15,346 nt of DNA from the NCBI GenBank assembly GCA_038255145.1, contig JBBSLP010000092.1, positions 1 to 15,346 of the forward strand, written 5' to 3'. The notes under the pieces are model-generated. The model worked only from the letters and a program-made list of their open reading frames with translations, had not been told where the DNA came from and made no database searches. Shown piece by piece: positions 1 through 6,133 of the stretch (its first letter is position 1; each line of letters starts with the position of its first letter). Source of the stretch: WHTX01 sp038255145. GTDB taxonomy: Bacteria > Actinomycetota > Acidimicrobiia > Acidimicrobiales > CAIXPF01. A program made the translations under genes and the position numbers.

Positions 1-42
1 CCCGGTGATCAGACCCCGGTGATCAGACCCCGGTGATCAGAC
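1..42. repeat. 14-bp tandem repeat over the trmI stop codon
   Basis: A 14-base unit (ccccggtgatcaga) is present in about three perfect copies from the window's first base. The last copy contains the TGA stop of trmI (minus strand, bases 39-37), so the array consists of copies of the gene's last codon and stop followed by TGATCA. It starts at the window edge and may continue outside. No hairpin longer than the TGATCA palindrome is apparent. Its origin is probably replication slippage; a role in termination is not supported. Confidence 0.9.
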
Positions 43-873
43 GAGCAGCCGGGCGTGGCTGAGGAAGCCGGTGTGGGCCACCATGCGGTGATCGGGGCGG
101 ACGGCCTGGCCCTCGATGTGCCACGTCCGGTTGAGCACCTCGAGCGTCTCCCCGAGCTCGAAGCCGTGGGCGGGCAGGGACTCGCGGAACTGGACGGCCT
201 GGGTGATGCTCGGCGTGTAGGCCACGAACACCCCGCCGGGGCGCAGGGCCTTGGCCGCGTGGGGGGTGACCTGCCAGGGCTCGGGCAGGTCGAGCACGAC
301 GCGATCGAGGCCGTGCTCGTCGATGCCGGCATAGGCGTCGCGGATCTCGACCCGGTAGCGGTCGAGCACCTCGGGACCGAGGAACTCCTCGACGTTCTTC
401 ATGGCCCGGGCGGCGAAGTCCTCGCGCAGCTCGTAGCCCACCACCTCGGCACCGGCCCGCAGGAGCGTCATGGACAGCGCGCCCGAACCCACGCCCGATT
501 CGAGGATGCGGGCGCCGGGGAAGACGTCGATGAGCATGAGCAGGGGGCCCAGGTCCTTGGGGTAGATGACCTGGGCGCCACGGGGCATGTGGAGGATGAA
601 CTCGGCCAGGCTCGGGCGCAGCACGCGGAACTGCGCCCCCTTGGTGGAGCGCACGATGACGCCCTCGTCCCCGCCGATGATCTCGTCGTGGCGGACGAAG
701 CCGGTGTGGGCGTGGAACTCCCCCGCCACCTTGAGGGTGATCAGGTAGCGACGCTTCTTGTTGTCGATGAGCAGCACCCGCTCACCGGGCCGCAGGCTGC
801 GGTCGGGCAGATCGGCCGGTTCGGGTAGGTCGGCCGGTTCGGGCAGGTCGGGCACAGGGGTCGGCTCCGTCAT
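37..873 (-). CDS. trmI: tRNA (adenine-58-N1)-methyltransferase TrmI
   Basis: 278 aa. TrmI transfers a methyl group from S-adenosylmethionine to N1 of A58 in the tRNA T-loop, in the cytoplasm, as a tetramer in known members. The N-terminal third has the family's small beta domain (from about residue 28). SAM motif I is ESGVGSGALSM (125-135), the acidic/catalytic region is VLDLPEPW (193-200), and the C-terminal block RTWHIEGQAVRP (249-260) with DHRMVAHTGFL is typical of the Mycobacterium/Thermus enzymes. The length fits the family. Residues 1-25 are a Pro/Glu/Asp-rich extension with a PEPADL repeat. The ATG (873-871) overlaps the TGA of the upstream ttuA-like gene as ATGA, so the two are probably translationally coupled. 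Family identity is clear; modification of this organism's own tRNA is inferred. Confidence 0.95.
   Translation of the reverse strand: MTEPTPVPDLPEPADLPEPADLPDRSLRPGERVLLIDNKKRRYLITLKVAGEFHAHTGFVRHDEIIGGDEGVIVRSTKGAQFRVLRPSLAEFILHMPRGAQVIYPKDLGPLLMLIDVFPGARILESGVGSGALSMTLLRAGAEVVGYELREDFAARAMKNVEEFLGPEVLDRYRVEIRDAYAGIDEHGLDRVVLDLPEPWQVTPHAAKALRPGGVFVAYTPSITQAVQFRESLPAHGFELGETLEVLNRTWHIEGQAVRPDHRMVAHTGFLSHARLLV
809..850. repeat. 18-bp in-frame repeat in trmI 5' end
   Basis: Two adjacent 18-base copies (809-826 and 827-844, differing at two positions) and a partial third encode Pro-Glu-Pro-Ala-Asp-Leu repeats at residues 10-23 of TrmI. The unit length is a multiple of three, so copy number can vary without a frameshift. 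It lies in the non-conserved acidic leader ahead of the catalytic fold. Confidence 0.8.
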
Positions 874-1823
874 GAGGGGACCCCACCGCGGCGGCGCGGC
901 GGCTTCAGGGCCACCGGCGCCGAGGCTGACGCCCGCTCCTCGAGGCGGCAGAAGGCGCACACCTCCGACGGGCTGGGGGCGCCGCAGTTGGTGCACGGGC
1001 TGAGGCCCTCGGCCCCCTCGGCGCCGAGCTCGCGGAACTGCGCCGAGGCCCGGTCGAGGAACCCGAAGTAGAAGTCGTGCTTGGAGCCGGGCGACTGCTC
1101 CTCGATGCGGTTCAGCGCCTCCTTGTAGCCGAGGTGGCGGTTGCCGGCGGCCATGGGGCACTCGTCGACCAGGTAGTCGATGCCCTTCAGCACGCAATAC
1201 GCCGCGCTCTCCCGCTCGGACAGGCGCACCAGGGGCTTCACCTTGCGGGGGAAGCCGGGGCGGGCGGCGAGCACGGGCAGCTGGCGGGCCAGGTACTCGG
1301 TGTTCCAGCGCAGCACGTTGCCGAAGAGCACGGCCGCTTCGTCGTCGAGGTTGTGGCCGGTGGCCACCACGTCGTACCCGCCGTCGAGGGCGGCCCGGTC
1401 GAACAGGTGGCGCTTGGACAGCCCGCAGGCCGAGCACGGCACCCGTCGGGTGACGTGGGCCGCCGTGGGCACGTCGAAGCCGTGCTCGGTGCGCAGGTCG
1501 ATCTCGCGCAGGTTCAGGCCCCGCTCCTGGGCGAAGGCGCGGGCGTAGCGGCCCGACGTGTCCGAGTAGTCGCCGATGCCCAGGCCGATGTAGAGGCCGT
1601 CGACCTGGTGACCGAGCTCGAGCAGCAGGTCCCACAGAGCCAGGGAGTCCTTGCCCCCCGACACCGCCACCAGCACCCGCTCCCCGGGCAGGATCATGTC
1701 GAACTCGTCGATGGCCTTGGTCACCTGACGACGGCACTGCTCGAGGAAGTGGTCGACGCAGAAGTTGGCGTTGTGGCGGCGCACGTCGATGACCGCGGGG
1801 CCGCGGCACACCCGGCACTTCAC
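870..1823 (-). CDS. ttuA: TtuA-type tRNA-5-methyluridine(54) 2-sulfurtransferase (PP-loop ATPase)
   Basis: 317 aa. In Thermus, TtuA adenylates U54 of tRNA and transfers sulfur from the thiocarboxylated carrier TtuB, making 2-thio-ribothymidine. Visible elements: N-terminal zinc ligands C3, C6, C22, H25; PP-loop SGGKDS (55-60); C130-S-A-C133 and C222, the three cysteines that hold the [4Fe-4S] cluster in this family (positions match those I recall for the Thermus protein); GHNLDDEA (156-163); a C-terminal zinc finger C277/C280/C289/C292. All key residues are present and the length matches. The start is GTG at 1823, which overlaps the carrier gene's stop (GTGA) and begins the conserved KCRVC zinc finger. 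The stop overlaps the trmI start. Its neighbours, a ubiquitin-fold carrier and TrmI, favour TtuA over the anticodon-modifying relatives Ncs6 and TtcA. Confidence 0.9.
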   Translation of the reverse strand: MKCRVCRGPAVIDVRRHNANFCVDHFLEQCRRQVTKAIDEFDMILPGERVLVAVSGGKDSLALWDLLLELGHQVDGLYIGLGIGDYSDTSGRYARAFAQERGLNLREIDLRTEHGFDVPTAAHVTRRVPCSACGLSKRHLFDRAALDGGYDVVATGHNLDDEAAVLFGNVLRWNTEYLARQLPVLAARPGFPRKVKPLVRLSERESAAYCVLKGIDYLVDECPMAAGNRHLGYKEALNRIEEQSPGSKHDFYFGFLDRASAQFRELGAEGAEGLSPCTNCGAPSPSEVCAFCRLEERASASAPVALKPPRRRGGVPS

Positions 1824-2029
1824 GTCGCCCCTCCCGAGATCACCGGTCGGACCTCGACCACGTCGTCGTCGGCCAGGGTGTCGTCGCCCGGCACCAGGGT
1901 GCCGTTGCGGATCACCAGGACCGATTCGCGGTTGATCTCCAGGCGGTTGAGCACGGCGACCACGCTGAGCGGTCCACGCAGCTCGATCTCCCGGCTGGGG
2001 TTGCGCAGCAGGACCTTCATGGTCGCCAT
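1820..2029 (-). CDS. ttuB: TtuB-like ubiquitin-fold sulfur carrier (MoaD/ThiS family)
   Basis: 69 aa (66 if translation begins at the ATG at 2020-2018; MKVLLRN is the conserved beginning, and neither ATG has a strong Shine-Dalgarno sequence). The alternation KVLLRNPSREIEL / helix / VLVIRNGTLV / DDDVVEVRPVISGG is that of small beta-grasp sulfur carriers. Such proteins are adenylated and thiocarboxylated at a terminal Gly-Gly and donate sulfur. Here the Gly-Gly (66-67) is followed by Ala-Thr before the stop, so activation would need trimming. The gene lies directly before the TtuA-like gene with a 4-base GTGA overlap, which makes tRNA thiolation its likely job. The E1-like activating enzyme (TtuC) is not in the window. 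Confidence 0.85.
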   Translation of the reverse strand: MATMKVLLRNPSREIELRGPLSVVAVLNRLEINRESVLVIRNGTLVPGDDTLADDDVVEVRPVISGGAT

Positions 2030-2068
2030 GATGGCCCGCCCGGACGCCAGGGACCAGGTGGGTCCCGG

Positions 2069-2341
2069 TCAGCTGGTGAGGCGGCGCAGCTCGGCCAGGG
2101 CGTCGGCAGCCACGGCCCGCCGGCGTCGCCGGGTCTGGAACCGCCCGGGCAGGGGCCGGGCGGTGAGCAGGTCGAGGCGGTGGCCGGGGCCGAACCTGCC
2201 CCGGTAGAGGATCTCGGGCTCGTTGCCGGTGAACTTGCGGAACTGGCGCCACAGCACCATGCCCACGGTGTAGTACAGCCAGCGACGGGGGTTGCCCATC
2301 ACGAAGCGGCTGAGCACGAGGTAGCGGAGTCGGCGCGTCAT
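2069..2341 (-). CDS. Small basic protein of unknown function
   Basis: 90 aa from the ATG at 2341; I do not recognise the family. The first 40 residues are basic and aromatic: MTRRLRYLVLSRF, then NPRRWLYYTVGMVLWRQFRK, which could form an amphipathic or membrane-contacting helix. Residues 41-60 hold EPEILYRGRFGPGH. Near the C-terminus is an Arg run (71-75), then a short helix. There is no obvious signal peptide or catalytic motif. It begins 10 bases after the stop of the one-TM protein gene and ends 39 bases before the sulfur-carrier gene, so it sits inside the run. Compact codon use like its neighbours supports a real gene. The overlapping longer reading upstream of this ATG crosses the neighbouring gene and is rejected. 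Confidence 0.7.
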   Translation of the reverse strand: MTRRLRYLVLSRFVMGNPRRWLYYTVGMVLWRQFRKFTGNEPEILYRGRFGPGHRLDLLTARPLPGRFQTRRRRRAVAADALAELRRLTS

Positions 2342-2351
2342 GCGGAGCCGA

Positions 2352-2558
2352 TCAGAGCCGACGGATCTCGACGACGGTGGAGCGCTTGCGGCCGGCCTTG
2401 CGTCCCAGCAGGTAGACGACGGCGATGAACACCACCGCGCCAACGGCGGCCAGGACGGCGACCTTGTCCTTGGCCCCCTCGGCCGCCCCGGTCACCTCGG
2501 TCTGCAGCTCGCGGAACTTGGCCTCGATGTCGTCGCGGGTGACCTTGCCCTCGCTCAC
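2352..2558 (-). CDS. Small single-pass membrane protein
   Basis: 68 aa. An acidic/charged helical N-terminus (GKVTRDDIEAKFRELQTEV) is followed by one hydrophobic segment, about residues 33-52 (VAVLAAVGAVVFIAVVYLLG), and a strongly basic tail RKAGRKR. By the positive-inside rule the C-terminus should face the cytoplasm. The start is GTG at 2558, overlapping the upstream stop as GTGA, with a GGGGAGGAG ribosome site 6 or so bases ahead. That makes this start far better than any longer reading. The layout resembles small actinobacterial proteins that accompany holin-like genes (DUF3618-type arrangement), but I cannot assign a family. It is probably co-made with the preceding two-TM protein and may work with it at the membrane. 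Confidence 0.8.
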   Translation of the reverse strand: MSEGKVTRDDIEAKFRELQTEVTGAAEGAKDKVAVLAAVGAVVFIAVVYLLGRKAGRKRSTVVEIRRL

Positions 2559-2917
2559 GGCTCGCTCCTCCCCGCGGCGGCGTGCGCCGGCGTGACCTTG
2601 GACTGCTGCTCGTCCTTCACCTTCACCAGCCTCCAGACGATGAGGGCCACGACGAGGGCCGTGACCAGGAACGTGATGGCGTAGGGCACCCACGACCAGT
2701 TGCCCGTGAGCGCCGTGTCCGTCTCGGCCTGCAACGCCCGCAGCAGGGCCAGGGGCAGGAAGATGCCCGCCAGGCCCATGCACAGTGAACCGGCCAGCCC
2801 GAAACCGAGGTAGCGACCCAGCGACTTGACCGGGTCCACGGTCTGCTGCTTGGCGTAGGTGACCAGCAGCTCCTTGAGCTCACCGATCGTATCGCCGGCC
2901 CCGCGTTCCTCAGCCAA
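2555..2917 (-). CDS. Two-TM phage-holin-like (actinobacterial holin-X type) membrane protein
   Basis: 120 aa. A soluble helical N-terminus (GDTIGELKELLVTYAKQQTVDPVKSLGRYLG) is followed by hydrophobic segments at about 38-61 and 77-97 and a charged C-terminus. This fits the chromosomal 'putative actinobacterial holin-X' family (Phage_holin_3_6 type), which despite the name is common in non-phage contexts and whose function is poorly known. The start is TTG at 2917 with GGGAG six bases upstream; the next in-frame Met lies within the first membrane segment, so TTG is preferred. The gene follows the LON-domain gene after 45 bases and overlaps the one-TM gene. No phage genes surround it, so a lysis role is unlikely. 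The family call is by topology and pattern, without a search. Confidence 0.7.
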   Translation of the reverse strand: MAEERGAGDTIGELKELLVTYAKQQTVDPVKSLGRYLGFGLAGSLCMGLAGIFLPLALLRALQAETDTALTGNWSWVPYAITFLVTALVVALIVWRLVKVKDEQQSKVTPAHAAAGRSEP

Positions 2918-2962
2918 CCGACGCTCCCTTCGAGCCGACGCAGCGGCGTTGTCGACGCCCGA

Positions 2963-3673
2963 TCATGGCAGGTCCCCCCGCCCGCCGGACGGATCGTCCC
3001 CCTCATCCCCTCCGAACCCGCCGTCGAAGCCCGGGGCGTGGAAGCCGGCCTCGAGCAGCTCGGCGGCGTCGCGCAGCAGGTCCTCCAGCAGGGCGGCCCG
3101 GGCCGCACTGCCCTCGGTCGACAGCACCCGTTGGCGGTCGAGCGCCCCCAGGGGCGATGCCGCCGCGACCTCGAAGGTGCCCAGGCGGGGATCGTCGGCG
3201 AACCTCGGCAGCAGCTCGGCGCCGGCCCCGGCCTCGATGACCAGGGCGGCGACCCGACGGGCCGTGGCCTGCAGGTGGGTCCAACCGGCCCCGTCGAGGG
3301 GGGCGGCCTCGATGGGGTCGTCCCAGTCCTCGACCTCGGCCCGGGGATAGGGGTCGTCGTCCAGCCAGCGGGTGACCCTGATGCGTCGGGTGCCCACGGC
3401 CACGAGCTCCCAGCGGCCGTCCTCGAAGGGTTGGGCGGCCACGATGCGGGCCAGGGTGCCCACGTCGGTGCGGACCTCGCCTCCGCCCACCTCGGATCCC
3501 CGGGCGATGAGGACCACGCCGAACTCGGCCGTACCCGCCAGGCAGTCAGTGGCCAGCTGGCGGTAGCGGGGCTCGAAGATGTTCAGCGGCAGCACCGATC
3601 CTGGCAGCAGCACCGATCCCAGGGGGAACATGGGCAGCGGTGCGGTCGGTGGGGGTGAGCTCGACGGGGCCAT
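2963..3673 (-). CDS. LON substrate-binding (N-terminal) domain protein
   Basis: 236 aa. Residues 13-40 (LPMFPLGSVLLPGSVLPLNIFEPRY and on) are the hallmark opening of the Lon N-terminal substrate-binding domain. It continues through GVVLIARGSEVGGGE, VGTLARIVAAQPFEDGRWELVAVGTRRIRV and a helical C-terminal half. No AAA+ ATPase or Ser-Lys protease domain follows, so this is a stand-alone LON-domain (PUA-like) protein, common in bacteria and of unsettled function (peptide recognition suspected). The tail (216-236) is Gly/Asp-rich and probably disordered. The ATG at 3673 overlaps the dacB stop (ATGA), implying coupling to a cell-wall carboxypeptidase gene. The window gives no evidence for a functional link beyond co-transcription. 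Confidence 0.88.
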   Translation of the reverse strand: MAPSSSPPPTAPLPMFPLGSVLLPGSVLPLNIFEPRYRQLATDCLAGTAEFGVVLIARGSEVGGGEVRTDVGTLARIVAAQPFEDGRWELVAVGTRRIRVTRWLDDDPYPRAEVEDWDDPIEAAPLDGAGWTHLQATARRVAALVIEAGAGAELLPRFADDPRLGTFEVAAASPLGALDRQRVLSTEGSAARAALLEDLLRDAAELLEAGFHAPGFDGGFGGDEGDDPSGGRGDLP

Positions 3674-5157
3674 CAGCCTCCCGGGGCCAGGGGGCCGAGC
3701 TGGGCGTTGGTCGGGCCCAACGGATAGGCCAGCAGGGCGATGGCCATCTGCTCCTCGAGCACCTCGAGGGCGACGGGGTCACCGCCGTTGAAGACGGTGG
3801 CGAACACCATGCGGCCGGCCCCGTCGGTGTCGACGAAGCCGCTCAGGCTGCTGTCCTCGGCCAGGGTGCCGGTCTTGGCGTGCACCCGGCCCACGGCGGC
3901 GGTGCCCAGGAAGCGGGTGGCCAGGGTGCCGGTCTGGCCCGCCGAGGGCAGCCCGGTGACCAGGGCCGAGGACTGGGGGCTCAGGGCCAGTACCAGGGTG
4001 AGCAGGCGACAGGTGGTGCGGTTGCCGTCGCCCAGGCCCGAACCGTCGGCCACCACGGTGCCGGCCACGGGGAAGCCCTGCTCGGTGAGCACCTGGGTCA
4101 CAGCGGCGGTGCCCAGCGCCGTCGTGCCCTGGGCGCCCTGCACGGCGGCCATCTCCTTGAGGAACAGCTCGGCGGCGGTGTTGTCGCTCTGGGACAGCAT
4201 GTGCGTGACCAGGTCGAACATGGGAGCCGACTCGATGAAGGCCAGGGGGATGGGGGTGGGCGGGGCTGTGCCCACCTTCACCCCGCCGTCCACGGCGATG
4301 CCGGCGGCGACCAACAGGGCGGCGAACCTCGTCGCTGCGGCCTGGGCCGGCACCTCGGCCGTCACCCGTTCACCGGAGCCGCCGTACTGCTGGCCCGCGG
4401 TGGGGTACGACGTGAAGCCGTCGTTCAGGTTCAGGGCGCTCAGGGGGCCGCTGGGCAGCTCACCGGAGCCGGAACGGAAGCGGGCCGGCCACGCCGGCAC
4501 CCACTTCTGGTCGTCGTAGCGGCTGGCGTCACCGACGAGGGCGCCCCGGATGCGGGTCACCCCGGCCTGCTGCAGTGCGGTCACCAGCGTCTCGACCGGG
4601 GTGTAGCGCTGGGGTTGGGCGGCGAAGGACAGGGCGTAGTCCGACGTGGCCAGCACGGGGTCCCCCGAGCCCACCAGCCAGACGTCGCCCTCGACGACAC
4701 CGGCCTCGACCCGGGCGTCGGTCACCAGCTGGGTGCGGTACTTGAACTCGGGGCTGAGCCGGTTGAGCACGGCGAAGGCGGTGAGCAACTTCTGGTTGGA
4801 GGCCGGCAGCACCGGCAGCATCGGGTTGTGCTCGAAGACCGGGGTGCCCGTGGCCGTGGTCACCATGGCGCACGACGTGGCCTGGGGGCCCTGGGCCACC
4901 ACGGGACCGGCCAGCGAACTGGCGGCGACGGTGCGGTTGGGCAGGCCCACGGTGCCGGGCAGGCGGCGGGCGGAGAGCAGCGGGGTGGCGGGGGACGCCG
5001 TCTCCACCCGGACCCGCTCGGGCACGCTGGTGTCGGCCGAACCGGCCTGGCGCAGGGCGAGCAGGCCCACCACCAGGCACACGAGCGGCACGCCCAGCAC
5101 GCGGGCCAGGTAGCCGATGCGGTGGGTGAAGAAGCGGTCGTCGCGACGCCGGGCCAC
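3673..5157 (-). CDS. dacB: D-alanyl-D-alanine carboxypeptidase/endopeptidase, PBP4 (class C, DacB) type
   Basis: 494 aa. It removes terminal D-Ala from, or cuts cross-links in, peptidoglycan outside the membrane. All three penicillin-binding motifs are present: S120-N-Q-K123 (catalytic Ser and Lys) in PASNQKLL, S324-D-N326, and K428-T-G430 in HAKTGTL. The long insert between the first and second motifs (about 200 residues, including DVWLVGSGDP and GALVGDASRYD) is the PBP4-family signature. Residues 1-16 are basic and about 17-36 are a hydrophobic signal/anchor, so it is exported or membrane-tethered. The start is GTG at 5157 with AGGGA seven bases ahead. It is the first gene of the minus-strand run and is divergent from tatA. 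The C-terminal end overlaps the LON-domain gene. Confidence 0.94.
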   Translation of the reverse strand: MARRRDDRFFTHRIGYLARVLGVPLVCLVVGLLALRQAGSADTSVPERVRVETASPATPLLSARRLPGTVGLPNRTVAASSLAGPVVAQGPQATSCAMVTTATGTPVFEHNPMLPVLPASNQKLLTAFAVLNRLSPEFKYRTQLVTDARVEAGVVEGDVWLVGSGDPVLATSDYALSFAAQPQRYTPVETLVTALQQAGVTRIRGALVGDASRYDDQKWVPAWPARFRSGSGELPSGPLSALNLNDGFTSYPTAGQQYGGSGERVTAEVPAQAAATRFAALLVAAGIAVDGGVKVGTAPPTPIPLAFIESAPMFDLVTHMLSQSDNTAAELFLKEMAAVQGAQGTTALGTAAVTQVLTEQGFPVAGTVVADGSGLGDGNRTTCRLLTLVLALSPQSSALVTGLPSAGQTGTLATRFLGTAAVGRVHAKTGTLAEDSSLSGFVDTDGAGRMVFATVFNGGDPVALEVLEEQMAIALLAYPLGPTNAQLGPLAPGG

Positions 5158-5235
5158 GTCAGTCCCTGCCCGGGGCGGGGATGGTCGCCCCCGTGGGCAC
5201 GGCCGCAGGCCGTCGCCTGGGCCGGTGGCGGCGGG

Positions 5236-5250
5236 CCGGAGCAGCTCCGG
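5236..5250. promoter_or_regulatory. 15-bp perfect palindrome, possible operator
   Basis: CCGGAGC and GCTCCGG flank a central A, a perfect 7-bp inverted repeat in the dacB leader side of the divergent gap, about 80 bases upstream of the dacB GTG. It could be an operator or a short RNA hairpin in the dacB leader. In such GC-rich DNA a chance origin cannot be excluded. Confidence 0.3.
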
Positions 5251-5278
5251 TGCAGGTCATGGCCGGGTGCACGTCGTG

Positions 5279-5284
5279 ACCATA
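5279..5284 (-). promoter_or_regulatory. Candidate -10 box of dacB operon
   Basis: On the minus strand this reads TATGGT, a TANNNT match and one of few A/T-rich hexamers in the gap. It would give a leader of about 115 bases carrying the 15-bp palindrome. No good -35 partner is seen, so this is tentative. Confidence 0.25.
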
Positions 5285-5408
5285 GCCCGGGGTGCTCCCC
5301 AGATCGGGGTACCCACCGGGCCCGACGACGGCGGCGTGGCCGGGGCGCGCCCACCGAGGCCCGTCGGTGGCCCTACCGTGACCGGTACCGGAACGGGAGG
5401 CAGCCGCC

Positions 5409-5603
5409 ATGGACCTCGGAGCACCCGAGCTCATCATCATCCTCGTCCTCGCCCTGGTGCTCTTCGGCAGCTCGCAGCTCCCGAAGCTCGCCCGTTCGAT
5501 CGGTGAGGCCCAGCGCGAGTTCAAGAAGGGACACCAGGAGCACGACGAGCACCCCACGCCGCCGACGCCCCCCGCCGTCCCCCCGGCCTCGCCTCCCCTC
5601 TGA
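5409..5603 (+). CDS. tatA: Sec-independent (twin-arginine) translocase component TatA
   Basis: 64 aa. TatA oligomerises with TatC/TatB in the membrane to pass folded proteins bearing twin-arginine signals. The sequence shows the standard layout: a short N-terminus with an acidic residue (MDLGAPEL), one transmembrane helix (about 6-21, LIIILVLALVLFG), the FG hinge followed by SSQLPKLARSIGEAQREFKKG (amphipathic helix), and a polar His/Glu then Pro-rich tail. The small size and short tail favour TatA over TatB. The start is ATG with GGGAGG eight bases upstream. It is divergent from dacB and stands alone; no tatC is in the window. The Pro-rich C-terminus runs into a C-rich tract and its last codons are partly duplicated downstream. 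Confidence 0.92.
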   Translation: MDLGAPELIIILVLALVLFGSSQLPKLARSIGEAQREFKKGHQEHDEHPTPPTPPAVPPASPPL

Positions 5604-5649
5604 TCCTCCCCTCCCCCCTCCCCCCCCCCGATCCTCCCCCTCTGATCCT
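5595..5649. repeat. 13-bp direct repeat of the tatA 3' end
   Basis: The 13 bases cccctctgatcct occur at 5595-5607, containing the tatA stop TGA, and again at 5637-5649, flanking the poly-C tract. A partial third (gatcctcccc) lies at 5630. This is probably slippage or duplication in a simple-sequence region. Confidence 0.7.
5608..5640 (-). other. G-quadruplex-capable C-rich tract after tatA
   Basis: On the plus strand there are runs of 4, 6, 10 and 5 C separated by short spacers, starting five bases after the tatA stop. The minus strand therefore has four or more G-runs with one-base A loops, meeting the usual G-quadruplex pattern. The rest of the 5604-5736 gap holds no supported gene, only a copy of the tatA end (5637-5649) and the promoter described at 5725. 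Confidence 0.6.
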
Positions 5650-5724
5650 GCCCCTCGGACCATCGGGGCCGACCGACCGGCGGCGCGGCGCGACAGCGGC
5701 CCTGGTCCGTGGCCGGCGCTGATC

Positions 5725-5730
5725 TAGGGT
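5725..5730 (+). promoter_or_regulatory. -10 box (TAGGGT), predicted leaderless transcript
   Basis: TAGGGT fits the actinobacterial -10 pattern TANNNT and ends six bases before the GTG at 5737, so transcription should begin at or next to the start codon. No Shine-Dalgarno sequence is present, consistent with leaderless translation. The same layout precedes transketolase and transaldolase. No clear -35 hexamer is visible. Confidence 0.55.
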
Positions 5731-5736
5731 CGCGGC

Positions 5737-6126
5737 GTGGAGATCGTCGCCGCCCTGTTCATCGATGACGTGGCCATGCGCCAGGTCCCCGGTGGTGCCA
5801 CCCGCATCGACCTGACGGGGGTGCAGTTCTCGGGCCCCGCTCCCCAGCCGGTGCCCTACACGTGGGCCCCCCACCTGATCGTGCTCGTGCGCTGCCCCCC
5901 GGGGGCGCCGGACACCGCCGTGCTCGAGGTCACCTTCCACGTCGGCGACGAGCAGGTGGCCCGCAACGTCCAGCCCCTGCAGATACAACCGGGCAAGTTC
6001 GGCCGCCAGCTGGTGCGACCGGAGATCACCTTCGACGACTACGACACCGTCGAGGCCCGCTGCCGGATCGGCGTCGACGGGCCCGTCACCACGGTGCCCT
6101 ACACCCTGCTCCCCCCCGTGGACTGA
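5737..6126 (+). CDS. Unknown 129-aa protein (DUF6941-like appearance)
   Basis: 129 aa. Its opening MEIVAALFIDDVAMRQVPGGATRIDLTGVQF and the alternating hydrophobic pattern (HLIVLVRCP, VLEVTFHVGDEQVARN, TVEARCRIGVDG) predict a mostly beta fold. It loosely resembles short proteins of the DUF6941 kind, but that is only an impression and no function is known to me. It has no signal peptide, membrane segment or catalytic motif, and is likely cytoplasmic. The GTG start at 5737 is chosen because a TAGGGT box ends six bases upstream and the hydrophobic first strand begins immediately. The downstream FIST-domain gene begins seven bases after the stop, so the two form a probable operon. Confidence 0.75.
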   Translation: MEIVAALFIDDVAMRQVPGGATRIDLTGVQFSGPAPQPVPYTWAPHLIVLVRCPPGAPDTAVLEVTFHVGDEQVARNVQPLQIQPGKFGRQLVRPEITFDDYDTVEARCRIGVDGPVTTVPYTLLPPVD

Positions 6127-6133
6127 ACCACCC

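Larger units (their letters stand above)
5158..5408. promoter_or_regulatory. Divergent dacB/tatA intergenic region
   Basis: This 251-base gap has no supported gene and must hold promoters for both directions. Visible items are a candidate dacB -10 box, a 15-base palindrome at 5236-5250, a candidate tatA -10 (TACCGT, 5374-5379), a CCGGTACCGG palindrome at 5382-5391, and the tatA ribosome site GGGAGG at 5395-5400. No convincing -35 hexamer was found for either direction. Confidence 0.5.

Noticed and set aside
874..1818. Upstream in-frame extension of trmI
   Set aside because: It reads through the ttuA-like gene in another frame and is Arg/Pro-rich; the ATG at 873 overlaps the ttuA stop and begins the plausible protein.
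2555..2917. Prophage or lysis cassette suggested by the holin-like protein
   Set aside because: No endolysin, integrase, attachment repeats or other phage genes are nearby; this family is common in actinobacterial chromosomes.
3640..5727. Long open frame on the plus strand opposite dacB
   Set aside because: It is antisense to a gene with all three penicillin-binding motifs; the Gly/Gln/His/Arg-rich product has no recognisable domain and is typical of an open antisense frame in GC-rich DNA.
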